64,000 nucleotides of DNA from Adiantum capillus-veneris. Taxonomy: Eukaryota; Streptophyta; Polypodiopsida; Polypodiales; Pteridaceae. Below the pieces are notes generated by a model. It saw only the letters and a list, made by a program, of their open reading frames with translations. It did not search any database and was not told the origin of the DNA. A program made the position numbers and the translations under genes. Location of the stretch: assembly GCA_014529385.2 (NCBI GenBank), contig CM043950.1:155583045-155647044 (forward strand), given 5' to 3'. Every line of letters begins with the position of its first letter. Within the stretch, counting starts at the first letter, position 1. Shown piece after piece: positions 32,728 to 43,012 of the stretch.

Positions 32728-33444
32728 GAGAGAGAGAAGAGAGAGAGATTGTGTATAATCTAGCTCCACCTTATGATTCGTACAAGAAGGTACCTCGAGC
32801 TTCGGGATTCAAGTGACGACACTTAAGATTCGATTATAGCGTTATGCAGTAGCACATTGTCCTTAGGGTTATGGGAGCCCTTTCATCATTTACCCTCTTA
32901 CAATGGTAGCCAAAGCAACATCGAAATCAATGAATCACAAGCACAAGCAACAAGAAAACAACCTTCAATGAGCAAGTTACCTTATGGAAACTGATTGAAT
33001 TTGCCATCCAAATTGGAATAAAAGTGTGAGCCTTTAGAAAACAATTGCACCCAAGCTATCAATTTTATTCATGTTGGAGTAGATACAACAGTGATGGGAG
33101 GAGTATAATTTACTCACACTCACTCACAAACTCAAACTAGCTCAAGCTTGTCATGCACCAAGGTGATGGTGTATAGAAAGCTGGCTCTCTCTTCTTACAA
33201 CTAAGATAGAGAGTAGAGTGTGCTATGCTCAATGTAGTGTGCAATAGTGTGGAGATCATTTTTACAAAGAGGAATGGTTTCTATTAATAGATTTTTTGGG
33301 AGCCTTTATTAGATTAACCTAATCAATTTTGCAAGGTTACTGTAGATATATCTTTCTGTCAGCAGAGAAGCCTTCATCGTGGTGTGAGCTGTCATTAGTT
33401 CTTTGTGATCTGTTCGCTTCATTCGGAGCAGATTTTAAAAGCGA

Positions 33445-35226
33445 TCAACATCTCTCAAAGCTGCTAGCAGCCTTGTCCTCCTTTAACTGTCGAGTTTTGA
33501 TTTCTATTTTTAGCATCTTTGTTTGTAGATCATTGATTGTCCTTACTGACTGATTCTCAGCAATAGTATGCCTTTGTGCAGCCACATCCTTCTGAATTTT
33601 CTGAACCTGCTGCTGGCTACTATGTAGTTCTTCTTTGAGCTTAACCACTTGCTCACTAGGCATCAATGCATCCGTCATGACAATATTATTCCATGATGAT
33701 TGGATAAGCATTGAGCAACCATCAACTACATCTGACTGGTCAGATTGAACTGGCTCATAGACCATTACAAGATCCATATATGGTAAATGTGCTAAATCAG
33801 TAGTTTGAAATGTCAGTTTGTCTTTAAGGGGATTATGCTGCAATTGCTGCAGTTTATCTTTCTTGGCTATGGACAAGGCTAATTCACTAAAAGGAATTCT
33901 CTTTAATGGATTGTCAGGTACTGGAACCTTTCCCTTATCTTTGATTGCAAGTTGTTCAGTGCTTGTCTTTTCTTTGGAACCCTTTCTAGTGGTGCTGTTC
34001 ACTGGGATCTATTCCTCTTGTTGGCCCTTCCGAGCACTGGTCTTTGTTGGAGTTTGTGCCTCAGTTGTGGATAGGGTTTGGCCTGCTAAAGCTTTCCCAA
34101 TAGGTAAAGACTTTACCTGATTCTCCATCTGCTTAAGAAAAGCCATGCTTTTGGCCAACATCATCCTTGGTTTCTTAGAACCACTGGCTTCCCCCTAGGT
34201 ACCCTTCCTCTTTTGTCCAGTTCAGGCCAACTGATTGCCTGGATCTTCTTGATCTGAAGATAGCTTGACATTGGCAGCCTCTAGGATTGGCTTCTGACTC
34301 CAAGCCATCCGTACCTGATCATTGGCCTCTGGTGCAAGTGCCCAGTATAAAAATTGCCAGACGTACCAAGCTTTGAATACACTCTAGGATTTATGCTTGG
34401 CAGTCTACTGGAGCACATTGTGAGACAAAATCTGACATAAATTTATCTTTGTTGTAGCATTTAATCGTTTTTCCAAGAGCATAGCAAACAACTTTCCTAA
34501 CATATACGTAGGGTTGTTTTTCAGACTAAGAGCCTCAACCACAAACCTAAAAACTGAGGGGACATCCAGTCCTGCTCTACTAGAACCCCTTGTGTACTGG
34601 CTTTGTGTTTCTTCTTGGTGCTTCATCTTCTTTCAGTGCCATGCTTATCTATTCTGTAGAGGCTGAGGTCGACTTTGGTTCATTAGGCATCTTGAAGGCA
34701 TATGCAATGTCGTCAGGAGTTGCTGTTACTTTGATGCCATTGATAACAACACTACCATCCTCGGCATTAAAGGAGTCAAGAACATGCTTGATTATCGCTG
34801 AGTCAAAATCTATTCTTGTGGCCTCCACTACCACATGCAAGTCCCAAAGCCTTAGTAGTGCTTCGGCTTGCTCAGTGAATACATACCTTTGTATCTTGCT
34901 ATGGGGATAATTGGTAAGGAAGCTTTAAGAGAAGTGATGATAGCCAAAGTTTCATCTATGGTTTCTTGCATCTTCTTCGACATTTTCTTCCTACCCATAC
35001 ACTGTGAAGACGGTAACTCTATAGAGGAAGAAGACTTACTTGGATAATAAAAACCGTAGCTAGGTGTGTCAGGTAGAGATAAGTAGTGTTCGATAGAGTT
35101 CGCTGACGATGAAGTTTGCAGTTGTAGTGAAGACTCCTCAGAGCTCGGCGATGGAAAATGTGTAATAGTAGGGAGACATCGCACAGGAGATTTATTAGCA
35201 GCATTCGGGAAAAAATGTTTTTCCAA
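33445..35226 (-). pseudogene. Gypsy-F extra ORF downstream of integrase
   Basis: Four frames in succession on the sense strand of the element, after integrase. (1) 35226-34852 starts MEKHFFPNAANKSPVR, is Ser-rich, and ends with a basic helix (GRKKMSKKMQETIDE). (2) 34840-34649 has ATRIDFDSAIIKHVLDSF and INGIKVTATPDDIAYAFKM, which resembles the start of plant-transposon or plant-mobile-domain-like proteins. (3) 34626-34405. (4) 34002-33445 is a Lys/Gln/Glu-rich coiled coil (VVKLKEELHSSQQQVQKIQ). Breaks between pieces are stops or frameshifts. The position equals that of the extra or env-like ORF of some plant Gypsy elements. No transmembrane segment or signal peptide is seen, so an envelope role is not supported. 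Confidence 0.55.
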
Positions 35227-35679
35227 ACATACAAAGTTCCTTTCCTTGATTTTGTTAAGAGAATTTTAGAGAATTAGGTCATGTTTTGGGTTTTTACACT
35301 ATTTTTCTCTATTTTGGTGCGGAATTTCTCCTTGTTCCCTTGCTCTCAACTGGAATGTTTGGAATTGAAAATGAAACGATATTAAGCTGAGACACATTTT
35401 TCCTGAACATTGTTTATAAGGAAGAAGCCCACCCTCCTTACTGTTATACATGTTCTTGCCATAAAAGCTCCACTACTTACCGTTCCTAGAGTTTTGTGCA
35501 CCGTCGGCAATGTGGCATACATGCATTGGCTTATACTCTCCATGTTCCTTCCAATGATTATCACTGGTCCTTTTCCCCATACAAAATGATATTGACTCTG
35601 ACACTTTACTAGCTCTGACAATGACACTATTTCGGCATGCTGAGACTTGGATGACACCATGACTGGCTATAGTACTGGT

Positions 35680-36790
35680 TGTAAATGGAAAAGGTTCAAA
35701 ATGGCTGGTTATGAGAATTCCTGACCATTAGTAATGAGAATACCATATCATCTTCTTGGGAAGCCTTTTTCTCATTAGAGTAATATAGCTTGATCTTCGC
35801 CCCATTATAAACACATGGCAGCACTAATGCACATAAATCCTTCAACCTTACCGTGCCATTGGAAAATACCTAGTCCACTTCATATGGACCAACCCAGGCT
35901 ATTTTTAAGTTTGGCTTCTTCGGGCCTAATTTGGATTGATAGAGCAGAACCAAGTCACCCTTCTAGAATTCCCGAACTTTGATTCTCCTATCATGCCAGT
36001 GCTTCCTTCTTTGCTGAACAATCTCTTGTTCTAGCATAGCCGGTTGTCTTAACTCATCCAACTGTGTTCCTTCCTCCAGTCTCTGTTTAAGATTGTGATT
36101 AAAATCCAATCCATATTCCACAGCCATCTTGAGACTGGGAATTATGAATTCCATAGGCAATACAACTTCAGAACCATATACCATTTTGAATGGTGTTAGT
36201 CTAGGTGGTAACTTTGTAAGCTGTCTTGTAGACCCATAAAGCAATTTGGAGCTCAATATCCCATTGGTGTGGTTCCGTGTGCACAATCTTGGTGAGAATG
36301 TTCTTGATGGTTTTGTTACTGCTTTCAGCTTTCCCATTATACTAGGGATAATATGGCGTTGACTTCCTATGTTTTACTGAAAGCATTACATCAGAATATC
36401 CATAGTATCATTAATAAAGTGTGTTCCTTGATCAGATACAATATCCATAGGGCATCCATACCAACAGATAATATTTTTAAATAAAAAGACAGTAGTGGAC
36501 TTCGCTGTGTTGTCTAGAAGAGCCTTGGCCTTGACCCATTTGGTGACATAACAAGTGACCATCAGTATATACCGGTTCTTTCGAGGAGTAATCTTCTTAA
36601 ATGGACCCATGAATTCTAGACCCCATTTCATAAATACTCCCAGTGGCTGAACTGAAGTAAGCGGAGTCATATTGGCTAATGTTGGTCTACCCATCCTCTG
36701 ACATATATCACATATTTTACAAAAACTTCAAACATCATATATTAGAGTTTGCCACCACAATCCAGCTTGCAAAATCTTCTTGTAGGTAAT
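35680..36790 (-). pseudogene. Gypsy-F integrase
   Basis: The HHCC zinc region is split around 36,727 (a stop, then CKICDICQRMGRP). The core reads WGLEFMGPF, where family members have GLDF, so the first catalytic Asp is Glu here. The second Asp is present (IVSDQGTHF). The third block survives in another frame as YNGKAESSNKTIK (Glu present), with stops near 36,343-36,385. The C-terminal part continues in the frame 36337-35963 and beyond a stop as KGDLVLLYQSKLGPKK and WVGPYEV to about 35,700. Degenerate. Confidence 0.85.
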
Positions 36791-37618
36791 ATCAGTGGAG
36801 AAATATCCTCCAGAATCCCCTTTGTGTGCTTCAGAAATAACTTGCATCCTTCCTTCCATCGACACACACCTTTGAAGAACCCCATCTACTCCCAGTCTAT
36901 AGAGAAACCCTCCAATGATTGTGAACTTCAGACTCTTAATAATCAGAGCCTTCTTCTGATTTTGAGTCCAGTCTTCTAGGAATCCTCCTTTAGAAAGGAA
37001 TTGATACACATCCGACCATTTTGGATCTGTGTTCTCCTCAGTTGTTACCTGGAACAATTCTGCATCCACTGGCTCATCTCTCAAAGATGCTTCTGAATAA
37101 CCATCAGTGCTTCTAGACAAGAAATCAGCTCCACAATGGGATTTACCGGGTTTATGGAATATACGGAATTCAAATTCCATAAGGAACATCATCCATCTAA
37201 TCAATCTACCTTGAATAATAACTTTGCTGATCAAGAATAATAATGCCTGATGATCCACATAAAAATGAAATAGCTTTCCCAGCAAATAATGTCGAAACTT
37301 AGTGGCACTAAAAACCATTCCTAAAGCTTCTCTTTTCGTAGTAGTGTATCCTTGTTTAGCTTGACTGAATCTCCTACTGGCAAAATATACTGGATAGTCA
37401 ATCCTTCCTTCTGGTTGAGCCAGGATTGCCCCCATTTCTAGTCCTGATGCATCAACATGCACATGGAAAATCACTTCCCAATCAGGTTGTTGGAGTACTA
37501 GCTTACTGATAATGGCATTCTTTAAACTCTGGAAACTCTCCTCACATTCAGCAGTCCAATTGAAGTTGCTGGTTTTGTTTGTGAGCTCATATAATGGTAA
37601 TGCCTTAGAAGCAAACAT
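36728..37618 (-). CDS. Gypsy-F RNase H and integrase linker (open fragment)
   Basis: A 296-codon open stretch. It begins with the end of RT and the RT-RNase H link (LTNKTSNFNWTAECEESFQ), then RNase H with HVHVDASGLEMGAIL (first Asp), TTTKREALGMVFSATKFRHYL (Glu) and FYVDHQALLFL (Asp), then IFHKPGKSHCGADFLSR (last Asp). All four catalytic positions are filled. The tail is the linker and first His pair of the integrase zinc region (AHKGDSGGYFS). Part of the broken pol. Confidence 0.88.
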   Translation of the reverse strand: MFASKALPLYELTNKTSNFNWTAECEESFQSLKNAIISKLVLQQPDWEVIFHVHVDASGLEMGAILAQPEGRIDYPVYFASRRFSQAKQGYTTTKREALGMVFSATKFRHYLLGKLFHFYVDHQALLFLISKVIIQGRLIRWMMFLMEFEFRIFHKPGKSHCGADFLSRSTDGYSEASLRDEPVDAELFQVTTEENTDPKWSDVYQFLSKGGFLEDWTQNQKKALIIKSLKFTIIGGFLYRLGVDGVLQRCVSMEGRMQVISEAHKGDSGGYFSTDITYKKILQAGLWWQTLIYDV

Positions 37619-37639
37619 ATGAATAAATCTTCAATAAAA

Positions 37640-38513
37640 ATTGATTTATCACTGTAATGAGCTTAACTTTGATGCTATGTGAGGTGCCTTGGTCCGCTGG
37701 ACACTGTGGATCTTATTATTGGCCATCTCGATGCCATTCCTAGACACTATATGTCCCAGTAGCTATCCCTTCTAGACCAGAAAAACAGATTTGAATGGGT
37801 TCAAAAAATCCTCTTTTCCTTGCATCTTTGGAAGACCATTTCTAGAAATAATAAATGCTTCTCCTGTATTAAAAACACAGTGAAATATCCATAAATATGG
37901 CAAGAAATCGGTACAAGAATTCACTGAATATTTCCATCATACAACGTTGGAACGTTGCTGGAGCATTTCAAAGACCAAATGGCATGACTAGATACATGAA
38001 TGCACCCCATTCAGTAATAATAGTGTTTTTACTCCTATCTTCAAGAGAAATTTTTAGCTGATTATAATCATTATAGCCATCCATGAAGCTATACATCTCA
38101 TGGCCTGCAATCTCATCAAGAAACATGTCTGTAAACAGTAATGGAAAAGGATCCTTGATTGTTTGAGCATCCAGCTTTCAATAATCCACACAAACCTTGA
38201 GCTTTCCATTTTTCTTGGGCACAACCACAATTGGAAATAACCAGTCACTATTGGCTACCTCTGTGATAAATCCAGCCTTCAAAAGGTTGTCAATGTCTTC
38301 TTTGAACTTCTTGGCATAATTTGGATTCATTCTGTACCATTGCAAACGCACTGGTCTGGCATCTGGATTCAGAGGTATTCTATGTTGACAGACCTCTGGA
38401 TCTACATCTTTTAGATCAGTATGTTCCCATGCGAACACATCTTTGTATGCTTGGAACATGTTTTGAGCTTTTCCTTTCATTTCTGGGTTCAGATGCTTGT
38501 TTACCTTGATCAA
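37640..38513 (-). pseudogene. Gypsy-F reverse transcriptase
   Basis: The N-terminal part is open (38513-38178): FAWEHTDLKDVDPEV, YRMNPNYAKKFKEDIDNLL and PKKNGKLKVCVDY, then a stop where Arg is expected. The centre follows as KDPFPLLFTDMFLDEIAGHEMYS and MPFGL, stop, NAPATFQR. The catalytic motif reads FMDI because one base is missing in the second Asp codon (near 37,904); the frame is lost there. Clearly non-functional. Confidence 0.85.
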
Positions 38514-38621
38514 TCAAGGATTTTCCTCATAATCCAAATTCCACTCTTCAATTTCCTAATCATCTGGAAGCAACCAGTTAGTCCCAACTCCCTTCCTTTT
38601 GGTTGGCTGCTTAGCATAATT

Positions 38622-39701
38622 CTAGGACGGTCCTTGTAGTTCTAAATTGTCATTTTGGATATTAGAAATTTCTTCAGAATGCATCTCTTCAGTGGCTGCT
38701 GGTGTACTGGATCCTGACAAGTCTTCTTTAAAATCAACTAGGTTCCTTGGCCGTCTAGTTAGCTGAACAGTTCTTTCTCTAGAATTAAATTCAGTGAACT
38801 GATCTGGACATTGCTTTCTTTGCTTTTCATCTTGGTCCTTGTCAGGTAATACCGCATTCACATCTATCTTTGCCAATGAAAAAAAAATTCATTTGCTGCC
38901 ACCATACTCTCAATTTTCTTTACCCCATATTTCTGACAAACCTCCTCTAGTCGCAATGCCTTCCTCCAGTTTCTAGTGTTGTTTGTCTGGACTTGAATTC
39001 TTCTACTGGAACCCTGTATTGTCAAAGTCTGATCGGCATAGTTGTGAACAACCTGTGCCATTTGCAGCCATGGGCATCCCAATAACATCCCATATGCACC
39101 TTGCATATCTAGAACTAAGATACTCGTCTTGAATTTTTATTTGCCTACCCTTATGTGCATATTTTTGATCATCCCCGTTGCTTGCACAACTCTGTGATCT
39201 GCCATCCGAATCTTGAATGGTGCTGGCTTCCAGTTTGTGATTCCCACCCTTTGCTGAAGGTCTATCCCACGGATGTTGACACCTGTCCCTCCATCCAGTA
39301 TGACACCAGAGAGTGGCTCCCATTGTTTTTTGACTTTATAGTCGACCCGGATCACCGACACTTCATTATCCCTCATAGATGCAAGGTCAACTGCTCTAGC
39401 GTCGGCTTTAGTTTTCCTTCGCTGTTTGATGAATTTTTCTGCTTCAGGCAAAGTTTTTCTAATGTCTTCTAATTCAACTGTCAGTTTCTGCATTCTCTCA
39501 CCAATCTTTACATGTATTTCTTCTCTCTCTTGATCAGAGTTATCCTCAGAACTTGAAGAAATTGAACCATCTGCACAGTGCCAATCCTCCATTCTTCTGA
39601 TATCATCTTTCCTTTCTGCACTGTTTCCAATTCCAGTTAGATCTGATTTCACAATTTCTAAATCCTCCACCAGGCCATGAACTGCAGCTAGCATGGTCTC
39701 A
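38622..39701 (-). pseudogene. Gypsy-F protease region
   Basis: Retropepsin-like protease: VILDGGTGVNIRGIDLQQ (D-G-G-T active site near 39,290), ADHRVVQATGMIKNMHI, a stop near 39,138, then LLGCPWLQMAQVVHNY and DQTLTIQ in the next open piece (39106-38864). The upstream part (39701-39400) is a charged linker with two predicted helices (ETMLAAVHGLVEDLE and KLTVELEDIRKTLPEAEKF). 38876-38622 is the linker to RT. It cuts the gag-pol polyprotein in intact relatives. Confidence 0.8.
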
Positions 39702-39746
39702 GACACGAGGGATTCACTCTGTTTTTTTGTACGGTACCACGTGAGT

Positions 39747-39865
39747 GTACAATAGGGGGGTTTTTGGATTTTTTACATAAGCGTATACAATAGGGGTAGC
39801 CCCTCATTATTTCATACTCATACCGTTTACATAAGGGGGGGAGGGGGGGGTATATTGGGGCTACA
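39747..39865 (+). repeat. Left subterminal G-rich repeats of the DNA transposon
   Basis: GTACAATAGGGGGGTTT, GTATACAATAGGGGTAG and TTTACATAAGGGGGGG in a row, all the same way round. Similar motifs lie at the right end. Subterminal motif clusters are common transposase-binding regions in plant DNA transposons. Confidence 0.65.
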
Positions 39866-40287
39866 TTCAACTACCTGAGCCACCTTAAATACATTAGTAA
39901 GCCTCTCTCTCTCTCTCTCTCTCCCTCTGTGCATCGATGAGTACTTTCATGGCATGGTGAAAATAAGGGTAAACTTGAAATTCTCTCATTTTTTTGGTCA
40001 AAATTAGAATCTTTTGTCGGTAAAGGAGACTCTATAAAAATTTTAAAGATTTATATTTTATGTACAAGGTCAAAATTAAATACAGATGGTTCTTTTTTAA
40101 AAGTTACATTTTCCTTAAGCATAGATGTGCATTCATATCACATATGATTGTTTTTGTTCAAGAAGATTAATCTTTTAATGGGTTGTTTTGAAATGTGTTT
40201 TGATTTGATGAGTGAAGTTTTTCATGGTTGTTTAAGAGTATGTATTTTTTTTTATTTAGAGAAAAATCCATTTCATATGTGTGCCAT
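39866..40287. other. DNA transposon interior, left of Copia-2
   Basis: AT-rich, with a short CT run (39901-39925). The small frames here have no recognisable content. No transposase motif. Confidence 0.55.
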
Positions 40288-40292
40288 AAATC
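40288..40292. repeat. Copia-2 target site duplication, left
   Basis: AAATC immediately before the LTR, identical to 45457-45461 after the other LTR. The 5-bp length is standard for Copia integrase. Confidence 0.93.
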
Positions 40293-40519
40293 TGTTGGAA
40301 TTAGGGTTGCAGAGAAACACACACAACTTGGAGAAGATGAAGGAATCTCAAGGCACAAAATAGAGAGTGTGTTACTTAGTGTGAAATGGAAAGATAGATA
40401 GCCCTAGAGTGATGGGCGTATATACAATGCTCGGGGGAAAAAACCTCCTAAAGAGGGAAAAAATGCCCCGGCCGTCCTAGTGTGTTCACACACATCACTA
40501 CCACGTGTATATGGTAACA
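40293..40519 (-). repeat. Copia-2 3' LTR (227 bp)
   Basis: On + it reads TGTTGGAATTAGGG ... GTATATGGTAACA, the reverse complement of the family LTR. Next to it (40520-40531) lies the complement of the polypurine tract. Confidence 0.97.
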
Positions 40520-40531
40520 AATCCCCCCTGG
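40520..40531 (-). promoter_or_regulatory. Copia-2 polypurine tract
   Basis: CCAGGGGGGATT on the minus strand, directly before the 3' LTR. The same sequence precedes the Copia-3 3' LTR (58351-58362). Confidence 0.9.
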
Positions 40532-40594
40532 AGTGATGCGGTGAACGAGAGCTAGCACATGAGTAAAGGGAAGTTCCATGCCCTGAGGACATGA

Positions 40595-41308
40595 TCACTC
40601 CACAAAGGGGAGTAAGCCCAAAGCTTTGCGGAAAGCTTCAATCTCCTCACGAGACAATTCCTTTGTGAAAAGATCTGCAAGGTTGTCCTGTGTTGGCACA
40701 TAAGCCAAGCTGATCTCTCCTGTTGAGAGCCTCTCCCTGACATAGTGGTAATGCACCTCAATGTGCTTTGTACGAGCATGAAAAACTGGGTTCCTCGCAA
40801 CTGCCAATGCGCTCTGACTGTCAGTGTAAATAATGTTAGTAGTGTCCTCTCCAACACCCAAATCAGCCATAAGGTGTCTGAGCCATACACACTCAACCGT
40901 AGCTGTGAAGATAGCCTTGTACTCATCCTCACAACTTGAAGTGGCCTTAGTAGGTTTCTCCTTGCTCAACCATGATATACATGAACTTCCAAGCATGAAA
41001 CAAAAACCACTTATGGACACTCGCGTGTCAAAACAACCAGCCCAATCTGAGTCCGAAAAAGCATGTAAGTCTGGCGGCAATGATCTTCCCTTGGGATAAA
41101 ACAAGCCAAGATGTAAAGTGCCACTAAGGTAGCGGAAAATCCTCTTGACAGCCTGCCAATGCTTAGACCCTGGGCTATGCATAAATCTGCTGACCTGTGA
41201 GACTGCAAACTGAATATCTGGCCTCGTGTTACATACATAAATGAGGCAGCCAACAACAGTTTGGTAAAGAGTGACATCAGCAAGATCGCTAGCATCATGT
41301 AGACTCAA
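40595..41308 (-). CDS. Copia-2 RNase H and end of RT (open fragment)
   Basis: A 237-codon open stretch. It covers the RT thumb (LYQTVVGCLIYVCNTRPDIQFAV), the connection, and RNase H with SDSDWAGCFDTR (Asp), SSCEDEYKAIF (Glu) and IYTDSQSALAVARN (Asp), then ISLAYVPTQDNLADLFTK. RNase H removes the RNA strand during cDNA synthesis. Upstream RT is broken by stops, so this piece cannot be made as part of a working polyprotein. Confidence 0.9.
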   Translation of the reverse strand: MSLHDASDLADVTLYQTVVGCLIYVCNTRPDIQFAVSQVSRFMHSPGSKHWQAVKRIFRYLSGTLHLGLFYPKGRSLPPDLHAFSDSDWAGCFDTRVSISGFCFMLGSSCISWLSKEKPTKATSSCEDEYKAIFTATVECVWLRHLMADLGVGEDTTNIIYTDSQSALAVARNPVFHARTKHIEVHYHYVRERLSTGEISLAYVPTQDNLADLFTKELSREEIEAFRKALGLLPFVE

Positions 41309-42211
41309 CTACAAACCTGTTTCCATGGGAGTGGCAATAGGTTTGCAATCCTCAAGTCTCTATGTAACTTTTCTCACACAAGGCAATACCACCATCACAC
41401 TGCTTAAACTGTATACCCAAATAATGATGTAACAGCCCCAAATCTTTCATCTTGAAAGTAGCATTCAAATCAGCCTTAAATTCAACAATATGTGTCTAAT
41501 TTGGTCGAGTGATCATCAAATCATCCACATATAGAACCACAATGAGAAGTACATCACCCTCACGCTTTACATACAACGTGTTTCTGTTGGACTATTACAA
41601 AAGCCTCATTTAACCAAATGAGTATCAGCTTTCTCATACCAAGCATGAGGAGATTGCTTCAACCCATACAAAGCCTTCTTACATCTGCACACTTTGTCCT
41701 CTTGTCCTTTTATGACAAAACTGCGAGGCTGCGCTACATAAACTTCCTCAAATATGTCACCATTCAAGAAAGCAGTAACAATGTCTGATTGATGTACATC
41801 CTAACCAAAATGAGCTGCCAATTCACATGGAAAATGCACAGTAGTCATACGACAAGTGGGAGCAAAAGTCTCTTCATAATCTATGCCTTTTTGCTGTGCA
41901 TAACCCTTTGCAACAAGTCGAGCCTTATGGCGATTGATCTCACCATCCGGCTTGCATTTCAACTTGAAAACCCACTTCGTACCAATGGCCTTTTTGCCAC
42001 GAGGCAAATCACATAAAGTCCATGTGTCATTTTCTATGAGTGCATCATATTCTGATTGCATGGCAGCCATCCAATTTTCTGAATTCTGTGCTTCATGTAA
42101 GCTAGACACAGCCAAAGCATAAGATGCATGGCAAGAGCCTGAACGAGTACGACTAGACAAAGGTGCATCCAATTTACTATTATGAAAAGTGTGCACCAAC
42201 CATTTTGGCAT
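41309..42211 (-). pseudogene. Copia-2 reverse transcriptase, broken
   Basis: The N-part is open from 42211 to 41801 (WTLCDLPRGKKAIGTKW, then ARLVAKGYAQQKGIDYEE and FAPTCRMTTV), then a TAG replaces the Trp codon after HFG. Downstream (DVHQSDIVTAFLNGDIFEE, then KKALYGLKQSPHAWYEKA) is clear but with stops near 41,610. The YVDD region is shifted by a small deletion near 41,580. Confidence 0.88.
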
Positions 42212-42458
42212 ACCTCTAGCCTGCTCATTTTCAGCCCTTCCTCATCAAGTACATCATGTACATCTGCATCAATAATAGGCTGATCTGTAACATTTTTAGA
42301 AACCCTCATAGGCTGTACATTTGCCTCATTGGAAATTACATTTGTATTTCCTCCACTGAAAAGAGGCAACAAAGTGTCATAAATGTCCTGTGAGCTTACA
42401 TTACTGTCTCTAGTACATGACATCAGGGCTGAACAGAATCTTCCACAAACACTACATC

Positions 42459-43012
42459 CTATGAAACCAAAATACGCTTTGTTTGCGGATGATATAACTT
42501 GTAACCTTTGCTTTCATCACTATAACCAACAAAAATACATTTGACAGCCTTATCATCCAATTTTTTGTGTTGTGTTTGTGGCACCAAAGCATATGCCAAA
42601 CAACCAAAAACACGCATGTGCTCAATAGAAGGCTTTCTATCATGCCATGCTTCATAAGGAGTAATAGACTGCAAAGCTTTTGTAGGACACCTGTTAAGTA
42701 CATAAGTGGCACACATTATGGATTCAAGCCAAAAAGAATGTGGCAAAGCTTGACTTTTGACCATACATCGTGCCATTTCCGTTAGTGACCTGTTTTTCCT
42801 TTCAGCAACACCATTTTGCTGAGGTGTATAAGGCATTGTACATTGGTGTTTTATCCCACGACTAGCCAGAAATGCATTAAATTCATGAGACATATACTCC
42901 CCCCCTCGATCCGAACGGAGGGTGCCCATATACATTTTGAGACATTTTCAGCCATAGCCAGAAATTGTTTGAAGCACATAAAAACTTTTGACTTCTCTTT
43001 AAGCGGAAATAC
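42459..43012 (-). pseudogene. Copia-2 integrase core and C-terminal part
   Basis: Follows the stop at 43013. The open piece 42935-42459 reads TLRSDRGGEYMSHEFNAF (second Asp), PYTPQQNGVAERKNRSL (Glu) and PYEAWHDRKPSIEHMRVFG, ending IFVGYSDESKGYKLYHPQ. The stretch between 43,012 and 42,936 is frameshifted. The first Asp (HSDVCGPM) is in the preceding open frame. Confidence 0.9.

Larger units (their letters stand above)
29152..33330 (-). repeat. Right arm of the ~4.2-kb inverted repeat
   Basis: Reverse complement of the left arm. It ends at CCTAATCAATTTTG (33330), where the sequence switches to the extra ORF of Gypsy-F. Its last ~910 bp (32418-33330) are a partial inverted copy of the Gypsy-R LTR, from its CA end back to just upstream of the TATA box. 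Confidence 0.9.

Noticed and set aside
33445-35226. Gypsy-F extra ORF as a retroviral envelope
   Set aside because: No signal peptide, transmembrane segment or furin-like site was seen; composition is coiled-coil and Ser-rich.
36749-36979. Antisense frame over Gypsy-F integrase/RNase H
   Set aside because: Shadow of the real minus-strand coding sequence; the same applies to most frames opposite pol genes.
40167-40358. Short frames across Copia LTR edges as genes
   Set aside because: They cross the LTR boundary and target duplication; chance frames.
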